From contig FJOG01000001.1 in NCBI GenBank assembly GCA_900073065.1, positions 2,324,419 through 2,388,418 on the forward strand: a stretch of 64,000 bases of DNA, written 5' to 3'. How positions within the stretch are numbered: position 1 is the stretch's first letter; each line of letters opens with the position of its first letter. A program made the position numbers and the translations under genes. The notes under the pieces are model-generated. The model saw only the letters and a list, made by a program, of their open reading frames with translations, did no database searches and had not been told where the DNA came from. Below, one piece after another: positions 51,446 to 63,762 of this stretch. This DNA comes from Phialocephala subalpina. Its lineage: Eukaryota > Ascomycota > Leotiomycetes > Helotiales > Mollisiaceae.

Positions 51446-52070
51446 TGTTTGAATTTTGTCCAGTTGCATAGCGTGGCGTTTTAAGAGATACCCATTTGAT
51501 TGACCTAAGTTCTGTGGTACTTTGGAACCAAGCTGTTTGTGATTTCCGGTTGATTTGAAAGTTGAGGGTGGGTTGGCTATGGTTTCGAAATCGGGTTCAA
51601 CTGGAACCGCTCGAATTGAGCTAGTATGATTTCCACAAATTGTCCAGTACATTGCATTTGCATTCTGGCTGGCTTTGGAGATCATTTCCAAGTTGCTTGG
51701 GTAGAGCTGCAGTCAGCATCCATTTATGTATCCCAAGTTCTTTGGTACTTTGAGAATAAGCCAGTTGAGAATTCTTATAAGTTGAGATTGGATTGCTTGT
51801 GGTTTCGAGATCGTGTTCAACTTCAACAGTTAAAATCGAGCCAGTATAAATGCCCCAACTTATTCGGGACATCCAATTGCATTTGTATGCAGACTCGCTG
51901 AAGTTTCATATTCAAGTCGCATAGTATGGGGATGTCAAGGATGTCCACTTAATTGTCTCAAGTCCTGCGTTACATTGGGTTTCGATTTTGTCCTGCTTTG
52001 GGGGTTATTGCAAATTAAGCATTCGAAAGCAAGTTTGCATGGAGCGGCTGTTCTATCTAGAATACAAACA
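51446..52070. repeat. Degenerate tandem repeat, three copies of about 225 bp
   Basis: Matching landmarks recur at 51491, 51719 and 51944: CCATTT/CCACTT, then AAGTTCT/AAGTCCT, then TGGTACTTTG/CGTTACATTG, then GGTTTCGA. Copies 1 and 2 also share GTGTTCAACT/GGGTTCAACT and GCATTTG. The copies are well diverged. No ORF or transposon signature is present. Confidence 0.6.
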
Positions 52071-53170
52071 TTCCACTTTGGCATTCCGTATGTGGCTTCA
52101 CAGTTGCCGAGTACAGGCAATGGTATCCTGATTTCTGTGTATCACTTCTATACATTAGGAACGGACATTTGGACCTAGTTCTTAGTACAAGTACCTCAAG
52201 CCTTCAGGCTCAGATTCTCGAATATTGCTCTGTAGCTAGCGCTAGTGTGGCAAACGATACCTGCCGACAATCACATCAACTTTTCAAGACAGTCTACTGA
52301 AATCAATAAGAAGGAAGCCGCGCAGAAGAAAACAAGAGAAAGTGGCAAGATCCAAGCAGCGCGATCAACCTGGAACAGAAGGGCTATCGATATCCCTCTC
52401 CAATTAAGAAGACTTCTGCAGGCCCTCGGAGGGCAGCTTTAGAGGGGGCAGTGACCAGAGTCCTACAAACACTAAATACGAAGAGATTGTCCGGTACGCG
52501 ACTGTCTGTGGGTTTGAACCCGTTGCTGGTTGGACTTCCTTCATTTCGTCGTCCGAGATTTCTGATATTGAGTCCGTCCCAGCTTCCTTCCTTCCGTTTC
52601 ACTTTCCCCTCCCTTTTCCCTTGCTTCCATTCCACTAACTGCTTTTCTGATTCATAGTAAGCTTTTTCGGCAGATTGGTCAAGATTGCAAGAAGTGTGCT
52701 GGAGTGCAGGGTTACACGAAGTGAGGGGAGACGAAGCCCTCTTCGAGACCGCCAACAACGTAGGAATTGAGGGGTTTCTTTGGCACTGGCAAGATTCAAA
52801 GCTCAGACTTTTTCGATATCCAACATGGATTGAGAAACGACCACATCAAAGCATTAAGTTATTCTTCAACTAGTTCTGGCAGCAGAATCAGGGCACAGGA
52901 CCCAAGTAGGGCAGTCTGATAACAGTCAGTAAGATGAATCAAAGTCCTACAGTTGTTGAAAGGATAGTGACCTATGAATTTAACGGTGGAAAACCCCCCA
53001 TGAGAGTTCGCGGAAAAGACAGATCTCTCCAAATGCCAAAATTGATTTCCATATCTGATCTCGTTCCAGAACCATCAGTCAAAATGTGCCCCTTAACAGT
53101 GATCTCGTGGTCGAGAAACAACCGCGCCAGAACCTAATCCAAAATCACTCTTGGGAGCAGGGACATTCTC

Positions 53171-54300
53171 TTAGCCAAAACATCTAGATGCGGGTCTACT
53201 AGATTGTAGACTGATCCTAAGAAGAGATCCAGATCTAGAAGCATCTCGAGCAGTCACAGAATCTGGAGGACCCGTGATAGAGGAGACATTAATACTACCA
53301 CCTGCTCCAGATCCAAATGCGGAGATAATACTAATACCTGATCTCAAAGCCATACCAGGTCTAGAACTACCAGTACGAGAGACCAACGGAGGGAAGAAAC
53401 CAGATTCCCCTTCTGCTTCTAGTCCATGCTCGTGAATCGGACATACTTGCACCTTGTAATCCTGTAATCCTGCTAGAAAATGTCCCCAAACTGTGAGAAC
53501 ATTCTCTTCTCGAGATCAGTTTCAAGATGAGATGCTCCATAAAGGTGTTCAACACATGCTAGTTCTCAATCGAAGACCCTTTTACCCTTTACCCTCGCAG
53601 TCTTGGCAATCATGTCCCTGGTCTATATTTTCTTCACTGGACATGGGTGGTGATATCCTGTAGCCTTATATCTTATAACTTTTCTCCATCCTCTGCTCCT
53701 CTAGAAGCATAATCCTCTCAAGTCTGGGAAAGTCTTGTGGAGCCTGGCAACACGGTTGTTGACTTACCTCTTGTCGCTGGACTGCAAAAGAGGGCGTCAG
53801 TCCATGTGCTCAACAGCAAGGACTCTGACGCCTTTGAAGCAGAGATTGGCATCCCTAGGTTAGATAGGTAGTCTCAGACTTCTTCTATTTACTTTCTTCC
53901 TACCCGCCTTCCGACACCCTGATCACATCTTCCTTTTCCCCATTCTGATTACCAAGCCCCAGAGCATCCATACGAGGGATACACAATCTCGAAGACTCAT
54001 TTTTGGGAATCTCATCAGTGGAAACGGGAATGAGACCAACATCCTTTCCTGCGGGTAGATATTCGATCTCAGAAGCAACGTGTGATATGTTGGATGTCGA
54101 GACACGGCTTGGTAGATGAGTGGAGTGTAGTGTCTGATGCCATTACAGACAACGAGAATTTTTTGAGGTTGAGATGGGCAGTAAGGGCGAAGAACTTGGA
54201 AGGGTCGATGGCTGTGGTGACAGACGGTTACTGTCGTCCGAGTCGTCTCTCGAGGTTGAATCATTCTTGGAGAAGTTCAGAGAGGATAGCTCATAGCAGC
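53171..54300 (-). pseudogene. Disrupted minus-strand coding remnant, family unknown
   Basis: Coding-like stretches occur in changing frames. One frame at 53515-53171 (114 codons) reads VWGHFLAGLQDYKVQV then CPIHEHGLEAEGESGFFPPL and ends in a Ser/Gly-rich tail. Just upstream another frame reads CVEHLYGASHLETDLEK, interrupted by a stop before it. Further upstream, near 54050-53925, a third frame reads EYLPAGKDVGLIPVSTDEIP. Stops and frame changes without splice sites suggest a broken gene. I do not recognise the family. Confidence 0.35.
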
Positions 54301-57300
54301 CATGGTCCAATATTAGCAGTGCAGGCTACAGACGATAACGATTGGAGAAACAACATAAGGGGTACATTGGAATTTGCTTGATATGAGACTTCGAGGAGCT
54401 GGCTAATGGTGCAAATATGATCATACATCGTTTGGTACTAACTCTCAAATGGCGAAAGAGAAGAGGACACGTGTATGAAGGTTGAGCGTCATTGTGAGAG
54501 CGAAGACCGTAAATATCATAAATGAATGCCGTTCTCCATATCGACATTCTCATTGAAGATGGAGAACCTTTGAGAGTCTAAAAATTTGAGTGGAGGCTTG
54601 CATGCTGGAACATGACACATGCTTCGATGCTTCTGAGGACAGGAAGTCGGGAGCTACGACAGGAAAATTTGACTCCTATCAATGCGAGACTTTATGACGG
54701 AAAGAGAGAGCAGTCGTAGATATGATCCTAATTTCTTAAATCTGGGACATGATGTCTACACATAACTCGTCTATGGGATAAGTTGCTGGCAAAGGTAATG
54801 TCTGCATCTCGCTGGACTATGCTCGATCTTTTTAGAGTGCTCTATTCTAGAATTTCCGCAGTTTCGATGCCGGGTGTGAACCGAATATTGGGGAGACGCA
54901 AAACTCCTCTGCGATAGACGATCCTCCTTAAGGCGACAAACCAAAATCCACAATCTTGCAGCAAGTTCAGTGCGAAGTGCGACTTTACTTCTCTAGGATC
55001 TTGACGATGGTCCGCAGACCAACAAGGTGGTCTTCCTGGCGTGATGGAGTGGAACAGAAATCCCGCAACCAGGCCTGAGGATTAGGAAATGATGACCACT
55101 CTCTCGGAACTGACTTGCATGTACGAAATATCCAGAGCGGGTCAAGACGAACTTGTGGAAATCAGAATGCCAGCATAAGAATAGCCTAGACGGGTCAATA
55201 GGAGTTTTTGGATTGGTGGTGCGATGACAAGGGATCATCTCGCGAGATCAGCATCCAACATCGTTCGATGTCTCGGAGAGAGATAGCTCACGTGATGGCG
55301 TGACAACAGCAGCTTGGGGGTAAGATGTACAGTGCTTGCGCGGGTACGTGAAGGTTCTATGATGAGAGAAGTGGAATTTGGATCTATTGGAGATCTGCTG
55401 TAGATCCGTGACGAAGTTGAAGAAAGAATGGCTTGGACCGGGGCCTTGAGTCAACTCGACCCAATCTATTGACCCCATCTGGCGCCAGAGGCCTGCTTTG
55501 CGCCTGACATGTCTTCGACAATGTCGGAAAAAACAATGGGAGGATTTGGTGTGAGACAGTAGTATTAGACATCGAGAGGAAGAACTTTGATCTCACAGAC
55601 TCGTTCCTTTGTTGAAGGATGAACATGAAGGCCTCGGACATTGAATGTGATACAAGAAGGAAGTGCATGTAACTTGAAGCTTACTCAGATACCAGATGAA
55701 CAGACAAAGCGATGAACAGTGAAGACAACTTGGCTTCTCGCAACCTGTAGAGCAAATCGGCGTTTTTAAAAATGCATGAAGTCAAACTCTCAAAATAACT
55801 CGAACCGGTCTGTGACCGCCCCTCGGTTTGGCCTTCCCTCTGCTGCCTATGAGGCTGAAAGAGGGGTATGTCGCGAGTGGTGCATTGGTTGGGCATCCAG
55901 AAAGAGGAAGTATCGTAGCCACTTCTGTATGAGAGCATGCTTGGTATTCTCCGGCTTCCTGCAGCAAAAACTCACAGACGAACCGTGGAGAAGAAACTTC
56001 GATCTCCGATGAAGTTCTATTAAGCTCTTCTAATGTGATATCGACGGCTTTGCCTGCAGATAAAAGGCCGGATCTACGAATAGAGCGAGACGCTGAGTAC
56101 CCTAGCGTACAGACCCGTGTTGTTTTGAGGCTACAAAACGGTCCTCCAGACTTCAAATGTTTCTGAACAGTACACGTGATAGCTTCCACCTGCCAATTTC
56201 GGTTCTTTTCAAGGTTTGACGTCAAAGAGGCACGAAAACCTTCGAATGAGATAGGGAGTGCCGGATAAGCCTCCTTTCTATGATGATCGATTGATAGGAT
56301 CTGGTTGAGGATCTTTTGCTTCAGCTGTCAATATTTGTCTGTGATGCTGACCGCGAGTGGGAACCAATCAGCGCTTGCAGACAGCTTGGAAATCTACCCA
56401 AGCAGAGCGCGTAAGAGAGGGCGCTTCAAGAAATTGAGGGCACATGACTGAAAGCAGAGGCGATTTGCATTATTCTATGAAATGGACATTAAAATTGAGC
56501 GCTTATGAAAAGGACGATGTTTGAAGTGACAATATTCAAATGGTACTTGAGCGATACGATGACGGAGAGGTCGCGGGGCAGAGTCTGACAGCTTGATAGG
56601 GCCACAGCAAGATCATGAATCGGTGGCAGAGATGGTGCCGCACGAGTGCCTTTTTGGGGTCCAAGACATAGCTGCAGTGTGGAGGCGGAGGCTGAAAGAA
56701 AGGAACGTCTGTCTGCATTGCATGTTGAGGCTGCGAAAAGTGAAAAGTGTGGACTTGGCGATGTTCGCCTGCAGAAAGAGAATTCGTGACAGTGGTCTCG
56801 TAGGAAAGAGAACAGGAAGCGCACATCCCGTCTTGGCTCTCACGGGGGGGAGCTTTGGGAGCTTTAGGTTTTGAAGCATCAAGCTTCTGTCATCCACTTG
56901 TTTTCGATGTTCTTGATGGCGCTCAGCCACTCCCAGGGATGTTTTGTGATGTTTGGCCATGAGGGAACGAGAGCGTGTGCACCAGAGCTTCAGAGAGAGC
57001 TTCAGAGCTTGAGATCTCTCGTGTCGGAGAGCCTGGTTCGCTGGGAGTCCGTGAATAGGAGGGCCAATAGGAATGCCCAGCGGTCTCGGTTAGCCGCATG
57101 GGGGAGGGAGGAGGGTTTGGACTTTCACGAGGTTTCCGCATGAGGCGACGAGGACTGAGTTCGAGTTTCCCCCGCCGCGGAGGATTGCGTGAGCTGTGCC
57201 TCTGGTTGATAAAGTTTGATGAAATGAATAGATTGCTCTTCTTATGCAATGCTACGCCAACAGGTGCCGTGGATTGGATGCAGGAGGAGAGATGCTATGT

Positions 57301-58141
57301 GGGTGCATAACAGCCTCGATATGATATCTCTTTTCTGTGTTCGTTGCGGTGTGATGGTGTTGTTTGAGGAAACCCGCACCCCTTGACCGGAGCCAGTTGC
57401 TGGTGTTTCACTTGGCCCGCCCCTTCAACGCTATGCCGAATGGTACCTGAGCTAGACTGAAATGGAAATAGTGCACGCCTCCGAAGAGACGCGAGAGACA
57501 CGCAGCGCTCGTCCCGAAAACATGGCTGACGAAGCTTCTGTCTCTTACCGCTCGTGGCCTATCACAGCGCCTACAATTATTAGACACGCCAGCTGCTGCA
57601 GGTACCGTACCAGTACGACGATACCGCTTCCACAACCATCAGATCTAATTCTACTGTCTCTCCCGACGTGCACCTTGCGGTACGAGTATTCGTATGGATA
57701 CGATCCCACTTATTACAGCCTCGACGCTGCAGCTCTCCTTGCGTCAAGTCGCTGCTCGTCAGAACATCCAGAACCCAGAAAATGAGTGACCTTCCTGTTC
57801 GGCCTGAGTGTTGCTCTCCATCCCCAACAGTCCCCAGCTCTCCCACGAGTCGATTCGTCTGTCGACGAAGCAGAACGAAGCAGAGCCACCAAGGAAGTCG
57901 CCCCCCGGTCCCACGCTAGTCCTCGACGGCACAACGTCCAAAATCATCCCTCCCATCCAAGAGGGTCCCTGCTATTTTGGCCCTGACCTGGACCCTGACC
58001 CTACCCGTCCCCACCCACCTCCTATGCTCCTATCACAACGGCCAAAAGAGATTGCTGCCCTGAAAGCAGTCGCCCAAGATAGAGATCATCAGAACTCACT
58101 GCTGCAGCGAACTTCCAGAAAGTCACACCTCAATCTATTCT

Positions 58142-58986
58142 TGCCCACCTAACGCTTCCCTTTCTTTTGGGGCATCTTTCTGTATCAATTGCTTCGTCTT
58201 CTGCCCGTTTCGTCCTTCGACCTGCGGCTGCACCTATACCTGCGACACCTATACCGCTTTCGTCAGGCCCGCGCATCACACACACGCATTGAACAAAACA
58301 GAAACGGATTTTCGGCTGTTCTGTAGATCTGGGCAGGCCCTTGCCCAATTCGCGGCCCTTGAGAGGTTGGTGGAGACTCTATACGCTTGTGGAGTCATCT
58401 GCTTCGCTTCGACTCCTTTCTGCTGGTGAGTGAGAGAGAGCTCGTCCACATCGTGTTTCTGGTGCAGCATCTTCCTTACACACCGAAAGTGTTAGACTCG
58501 CAAGCATTCGCCAGCAAGTGTCTTATCGAATCGCCTTTGTCGACAGGCTCTCGACGTTTCAACAGACACCGGACAAACACCTCTCCCTCGACTTCTTTCG
58601 TTTCAGCAAACTTATACTTCGGTACCACGAACCTCACCAAGCAACCCGGAATAGGGACGGTTAAAGTTGTTCCTTCGAATACTGGTCGTGCGAGGCCTCG
58701 AACCAGTCATCCTTAACTCTTGTTTAGACCTCGTTGGCTGGTGGTATACTACATTGTGTGGGGTGGTATCCTTTTGAGTTGAGCTCTCCCGCCTGGCTGG
58801 ACTGGAATTCAATCGCTTTGATAGCATACTTTCTTTCCTTGAAGCTTCATCAACCTTCCCGCTGTCGGCATCAACTATGTCACCATAATCACCTTCTGCG
58901 AAGCAGACGACACGCCGTCCTCGTGTGGAAGCACCGCTTGAGCGAACTCGAATGTCTACGAGGGAGGAACAGGTGCGATTTCGAAG
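58142..58986 (+). promoter_or_regulatory. ATG-depleted leader/promoter of the kelch-like gene
   Basis: No ATG occurs on the plus strand from 58027 to 58876, which is strikingly low for 850 nt. Two short upstream frames follow: ATG at 58877 (MSP-stop) and ATG at 58952 (out of frame). A long 5' untranslated leader is the simplest explanation. A GTGAGT donor at 58428 and a CAG at 58970-58972 could bound a leader intron. Confidence 0.45.
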
Positions 58987-61312
58987 ATGCTCCCTTCCCC
59001 TGCATACCCGTTGGACAATTCCTGCTCGACATTGTTCAACAACACCCTGTACGAATACACATCGACGGCCTTTCAATCGTTACCGATAGAACACGGGGCA
59101 CAATGGTCGAACTTGTCGATGGGCGTTCCTGTAGAGGGAGGAGTGTGCGTCAAGTCGACGCCGAAGAACGATACAAGTGCAGCGGCATTATATATCGTGG
59201 GAGGAACATCAAATTCCAGCGACTACCCAGGGTTACAGCGGTACACATTTGCCAATCAGTCGTGGGAGACGATTGCCCCATCAGTGGCCGTCACGCAGAA
59301 CCGACTGTACCATGCCGCGGTATATTTGAACACTTCCGATTCAATTCTTGTTTATGCTGGAACACAGGATGGTACCAAGCAGTTGTCATCTCAGACCTTC
59401 ACGATACAAGCGTCATACCCGTACACCGTTTTGGCTTACGAAGCGATCGCTCCGCCAGCGATATCGCCCATGTTGATGCAATGGACGGAGAGCAAGGCGA
59501 TATACATTGGAGGCAGTGAGACTAACACGAAAGCGATGATATTCAGCCCTACGACATCCTGGGTCGACTCGAACGCGACTTTGGCGGACCCCATATACAA
59601 CACTTCAGCAATCAAATCAGTCGTGATAAATGGAGATGACGCGAGCAAAACGTTATACACGTTTGACATGACGGTAGCACCGAATGCAGTCAACCGGACA
59701 ATACTAATCGACGCGGATGGCAATCCTGTACAAAATGCAGCACCAGTGGTGGACAAGAGATGGGAAGACAGTTCATTCTGGGAGAGATCGAGAGAACGAG
59801 TGAGGAGAGGTGATCTGACGGTTGCAGACTGGCCATCCTACAACGACACCTTGGCGCCAATGTCCACGAGAACGTCGTTTACGTTATCACAAGATCAAAG
59901 TGGATTGGTAGTGATCTCAGGGGGCAGCACGACTGATGTACTCTGCATGTTCGAAGCAAGAGACAACTGTTGGCAGAACGCCACGTCGGTGTTGGCCACC
60001 AAAACAGTCTCGACATCTTCTGCCGACGGCCTCGGAAGCTCGCCTTCACCAAGTGTCGCGAGTACTTCTGCAGCAGCGACAACCTCAGCCGCTGCATCCA
60101 CCGGCAGCAGTAGTGACCCAGCTTTTCCCACAAAGGTTCTTGGAGCTGTACTTGGATCGATATTGGCAGTTGCCTTCATACTCATTGCTTTCCTGGCTTG
60201 CTTCAGATTCCGGAAGAACAGGAAACAGTATTCTGAGGCTGGACATCAGCGGCGGGCGAGCGGGATCCCAGATGAGAAGAATGCTATGGACTTTGCCGAT
60301 CAAGGTTTACCACATATAGTAACCACAAGGCAGTTCCCAGGTCACGAACAGCAAAGTAAGTTAAACCCTTATCTCATGCGATCCTCGTTCTCCAGACAAA
60401 GAATGGAATGAAAATACTGACCCTACCGCAGCTTCACAAGGATCCTTCTCATCCATGGCTATCCTGATGGGGCGCGTGGGCCACAAGCGAGGAGACGAAA
60501 ACAATGGGAGTGTCGGAAGCGACTCGAGCAGTCAATTCAACAAGAAGTACAAGACAGCAATCAGCAAACCAATACCGCAAGAAGAAATGTTCCAATCACC
60601 AACACAACCCCTTGCTCTACCAAATCGAGATGAGAAGGCAGTATCATTTGCAGCAAAGGATGTTGCTGCTGCTGAGGAAAGAGAAGCCATGCCACGGCCA
60701 CGAGGAAGCACCAAAGGCGGGAGACGAGGAAGCACAAGAAGGAGTTCAGGATGGAATCGATACTGGTCGGGCGGAAGTTCATTGAATATCCTAGGATTCG
60801 GTTCGAAGAGGACGACGTATGAAGGCTCGGATCGAGACTCGGAGGCTTCAGAATACTCAATACAGAGGATGCCCAGTCAGGTCACTCAGAAATCGGCCTT
60901 GGTACCACCCTTGAAATTGGGAGAGCGACCAGAGTTGAACCGCGTGATGTCAGGCAGTCCCACGATTGCCTACCAAGCAAACAAATTCCCTTTGAGTGGA
61001 GAAATGTCGGGACAACTGGAAAGAACATCCGTCAGTACATTGTCGTCCTACAACGATGATCGGCACGACGCGTTCTCGAGTGGCATTCCAGCTAGCGTTC
61101 ACGAGCAGAACACCTGGACGCCTGGAGAGGGGCAAGGTTGGGGACGAGCGAGCAACTACTCGGAAAGTGTCTATGCCACGACACTACCTCGGAGTACGGT
61201 CAACTACCAGAGAGAAACTCGGTTCCCAGGTCCAGGAGCACCTCCGGCACGGCCTCCACCCCCCCCACAAGATATGAGCTGGTTGAACCTTGGCGGGGAA
61301 ACACGAATATGA
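58987..61312 (+). CDS. Kelch/galactose-oxidase-like single-pass membrane protein
   Basis: Two exons (58987-60355 and 60432-61312) are joined over a 76-nt intron (AGTAAGTT, CCGCAG) and give 749 aa. The N-terminal region (about 1-330) has kelch-like strands (ALYIVGGTS, AIYIGGSETN, LVVISGGSTTD), paired Cys and many NxT/S sites. A Ser/Ala-rich stalk and one transmembrane helix (about 383-405, VLGAVLGSILAVAFILIAFL) follow, then a basic cytosolic tail containing SSMAILMGRVGHKR and a Pro-rich end. Fungal relatives are often mislabelled 'pre-mRNA splicing factor CLF1'. The topology says cell-surface protein. No signal peptide is found at this start and no earlier in-frame ATG exists. Either an unusual start or a missed upstream exon is likely. 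Function is unknown. Confidence 0.8.
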
Positions 61313-63762
61313 AATGAAAACGAACGCCCAACTGGACTGAGTCTCAGATATACCCCACCCTCGCTCATCATATATATTCCTCTTGGCTTTGCATTGCTTG
61401 TGTTTCTCTTCTTGTCTATTAGCGTCTTGCATCTAGGTGTTCGAGTTATAAAGTTAAAGTGTCTCTGCATATCCTGGGGTTAGGCACGATACTCACCATT
61501 GTCCATGGTCATTTTTGTGTCTTTGTTTTTTGTTTTGTTGGTGGAGAAAGTCATCAAAAAGCGAAAACTTTTGTTCTCCGTTGGCGTTAGATACCTTTCT
61601 TGCTCTTTTGTACTGGGTGAAGGGGATGAAGTAGATGTATTTTGATCTTTGCATTGTTTGCGTTGTATGGTTAGAGAAAGAAGACTTGTCGTCCTGCACA
61701 AGGGCAATACGCGCCCTTGAGTGCGGTATCGGTGAGAGGTGGAAGAAAGCTGAGCCGAGAGTGGTTAGGCAGAAGAGAGGGAATGGAGGGAACTGTAATG
61801 ATAAATGGGTGGAGGCTACTCTGTGTTGGAACTTTTTAGGAGAATCTTGGGAGGAGTGTACAGGAAAGGGGGGAAAGAGGAGAGAAGAAGCTGTAGTCAT
61901 GATGTATAACATGATGATGAATGGCATATTTCAACATACAAAACCCCTTGCTTCCTTTCGCGTGAGTGACTATGATACAGATGGTTGGATTACTGAGCCG
62001 GAGAGGGAGGTTGGGACAAGGTAAGCATCACCTTTCCTCCCTTCCAACTCTCAATCATGGTACCATTGAGCCTTGCTGACAATTCTGAGGAACAACAATG
62101 AGATGGCTCATTATCGTCAAGCACTTCCTCAAACCATCTGAGCCGCTTCCAGACTTGAACCAGCACTTGTATCACAACCTCGTCCTTGGCCTCTATATCT
62201 AGGGCACCCTTCGTCCTAGTCCCATACCTTCTTTCCTTCAGCAAGCTCATCGTATACCTCAACCAGCATTGGTCCCAGTCTAAGTCGAGTCGAGACTTCC
62301 CCCCTGCCAGTCAGCTTCGCTGCTGAAGAGCTGACGTTGCGACATATTGGCCGGGATTGAGGTTGAGAGAGAGGTCTGCGCTTGCTATGGTAGGGTATGA
62401 TGTAGGCATTAGTGCTTAGCACAAGAATCTGAGTAGATGGTGTAGTGTGGTGCTCTAGTCTTGGTGCCAATAAGAGCCAAACCCAAGAACCAGATCCAGC
62501 TTTGCAACTCAGCTTCGATTTCTATAGTTGAGAGGCGAGGTCGAGGAACGGATCATGGAGAGGTTGTGTGGTTGAGGTGAATGTGAGGTTGGCGATGGGC
62601 GATGGGCGAGGCTGGATTGTTGAGTTGCAGGAGGGAGTGAGTCGAGACGTTGATCTTGATAAGATGTATTATCTAGTAACATACCATCGAGGACAGGAAC
62701 TTCGAGAGAAGTAGGTAGTATCTGAAGGTAAGGTTGAATCGTCGAGTTGTCGAGTTGAAGAGGAGGAGTTGAGGAAGGTCGGCCGATGTTGACAAAGACA
62801 GAGTTTGGTGTTGAGAGGCGAGAGAGCTTGATTGGATTTGTTGAAGTAGAAACTACTATTTAAATTTATATAGGGCTTTGCGTCTGCCGTGATATAGCCC
62901 GATAGTGGGCCGGAAGGGAATAGGGATATGTTGTTCCTGGTTTTGGGTCGGAGCCGAATTTGATGTTGAGCCGGATCGAGACGTGATGCGGGGAGAGCGC
63001 ACACATGAGTTCTGGTCTTGTGCTGTGTCTATGCAAACGTTAGCATTCAACACTCGAACATCAACTCAACGCACATCCCATCCAAGCGTACCTTCCGACC
63101 TCTAACCTCGAGCGCAATGACAGCCCTTTCCCGAAGCTCAACCTCAAGCTCAACTCTTGGGAAACATGTAAACTAACAGTTTACAGACCCACATAGTGGA
63201 TGATTGAGCGACAAACACTGGCCTTTGTACTCTGGACTCTGGATTCTGGACTCTGGATTCTTCTATCTTTGTTTAAAAAATTATTTACGACAACTAACCT
63301 CTGTAAATCAGTACAAGTTCAAATGCAATGAATTTCTGGACTGGATTCTTGTTTCTGTCTTTGTTTAAAACTTAAACCTCTGTTGCTCGTGTTCAACAAG
63401 TTCAAATAATGCAATATACGGTGGCAAAATAAATACGACAAAATTGTAAGTAAAAAAATTCCTTCCTAACAACTAACTTGAAGAGTAGAGAGAGCTTGAT
63501 TGGAACACAATATTTTTTTGGAACTTTTTTTCTTCTTCAATTATTTTATTCTATTTCTAATTACTAGAGGCCAAAGAAAGATGGCGTATCTTCTTCTACA
63601 TCCTTTTAAAAAGCTCGTTTCATTTTTTTTACCTTTCCTTATCGTCGTCGCGTTGCGACTCGGAGACTTTTTGCGGCGAAGGTTGGCAGATCTTAAGCGA
63701 GAATGGGAGCGGCGACGTCACTTTCGAGTTTTGAAGGCTTGCGGTCTTCTTTTGGGAATTTG
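61313..63762. other. Intergenic region right of the kelch-like gene
   Basis: About 2.4 kb with no confident gene. A minus-strand frame (62470-62216, no ATG at its start) is moderately coding-like around RGEVSTRLRLGPMLVEVYDE but ends without a motif. A 63-codon hydrophobic frame starts at ATG 63581 and runs just past this interval to 63772. Repeats occur at 63225-63420. Confidence 0.45.
63225..63420. repeat. Short tandem and direct repeats in AT-rich DNA
   Basis: A 12-bp unit (GGACTCTGGATT-like) is repeated in tandem at 63230-63263. A larger block beginning near CTGGATTCTT and running through TTTGTTTAAA, CCTCTG and AAGTTCAAAT recurs about 100 bp later. The string AGAGAGCTTGATTGGA-like at 62821 also recurs at 63491. 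Confidence 0.55.

Larger units (their letters stand above)
51409..58986. other. Gene-poor interval between CRT10-like and kelch-like genes
   Basis: About 7.6 kb without an intact recognisable gene. It holds a degenerate 225-bp tandem repeat (51446-52070), a broken minus-strand coding remnant (53171-54300), and short frames near 57462-58152. One of the last (57808-58152, no ATG at its first codon) has coding-like composition around LVLDGTTSKIIPPIQEG but no known motif. The right part is the leader of the kelch-like gene. Confidence 0.45.

Noticed and set aside
58734..59519. 261-codon frame overlapping the start of the kelch-like gene
   Set aside because: It begins at TTG rather than ATG and overlaps the glycosylated kelch frame, which carries clear family features.
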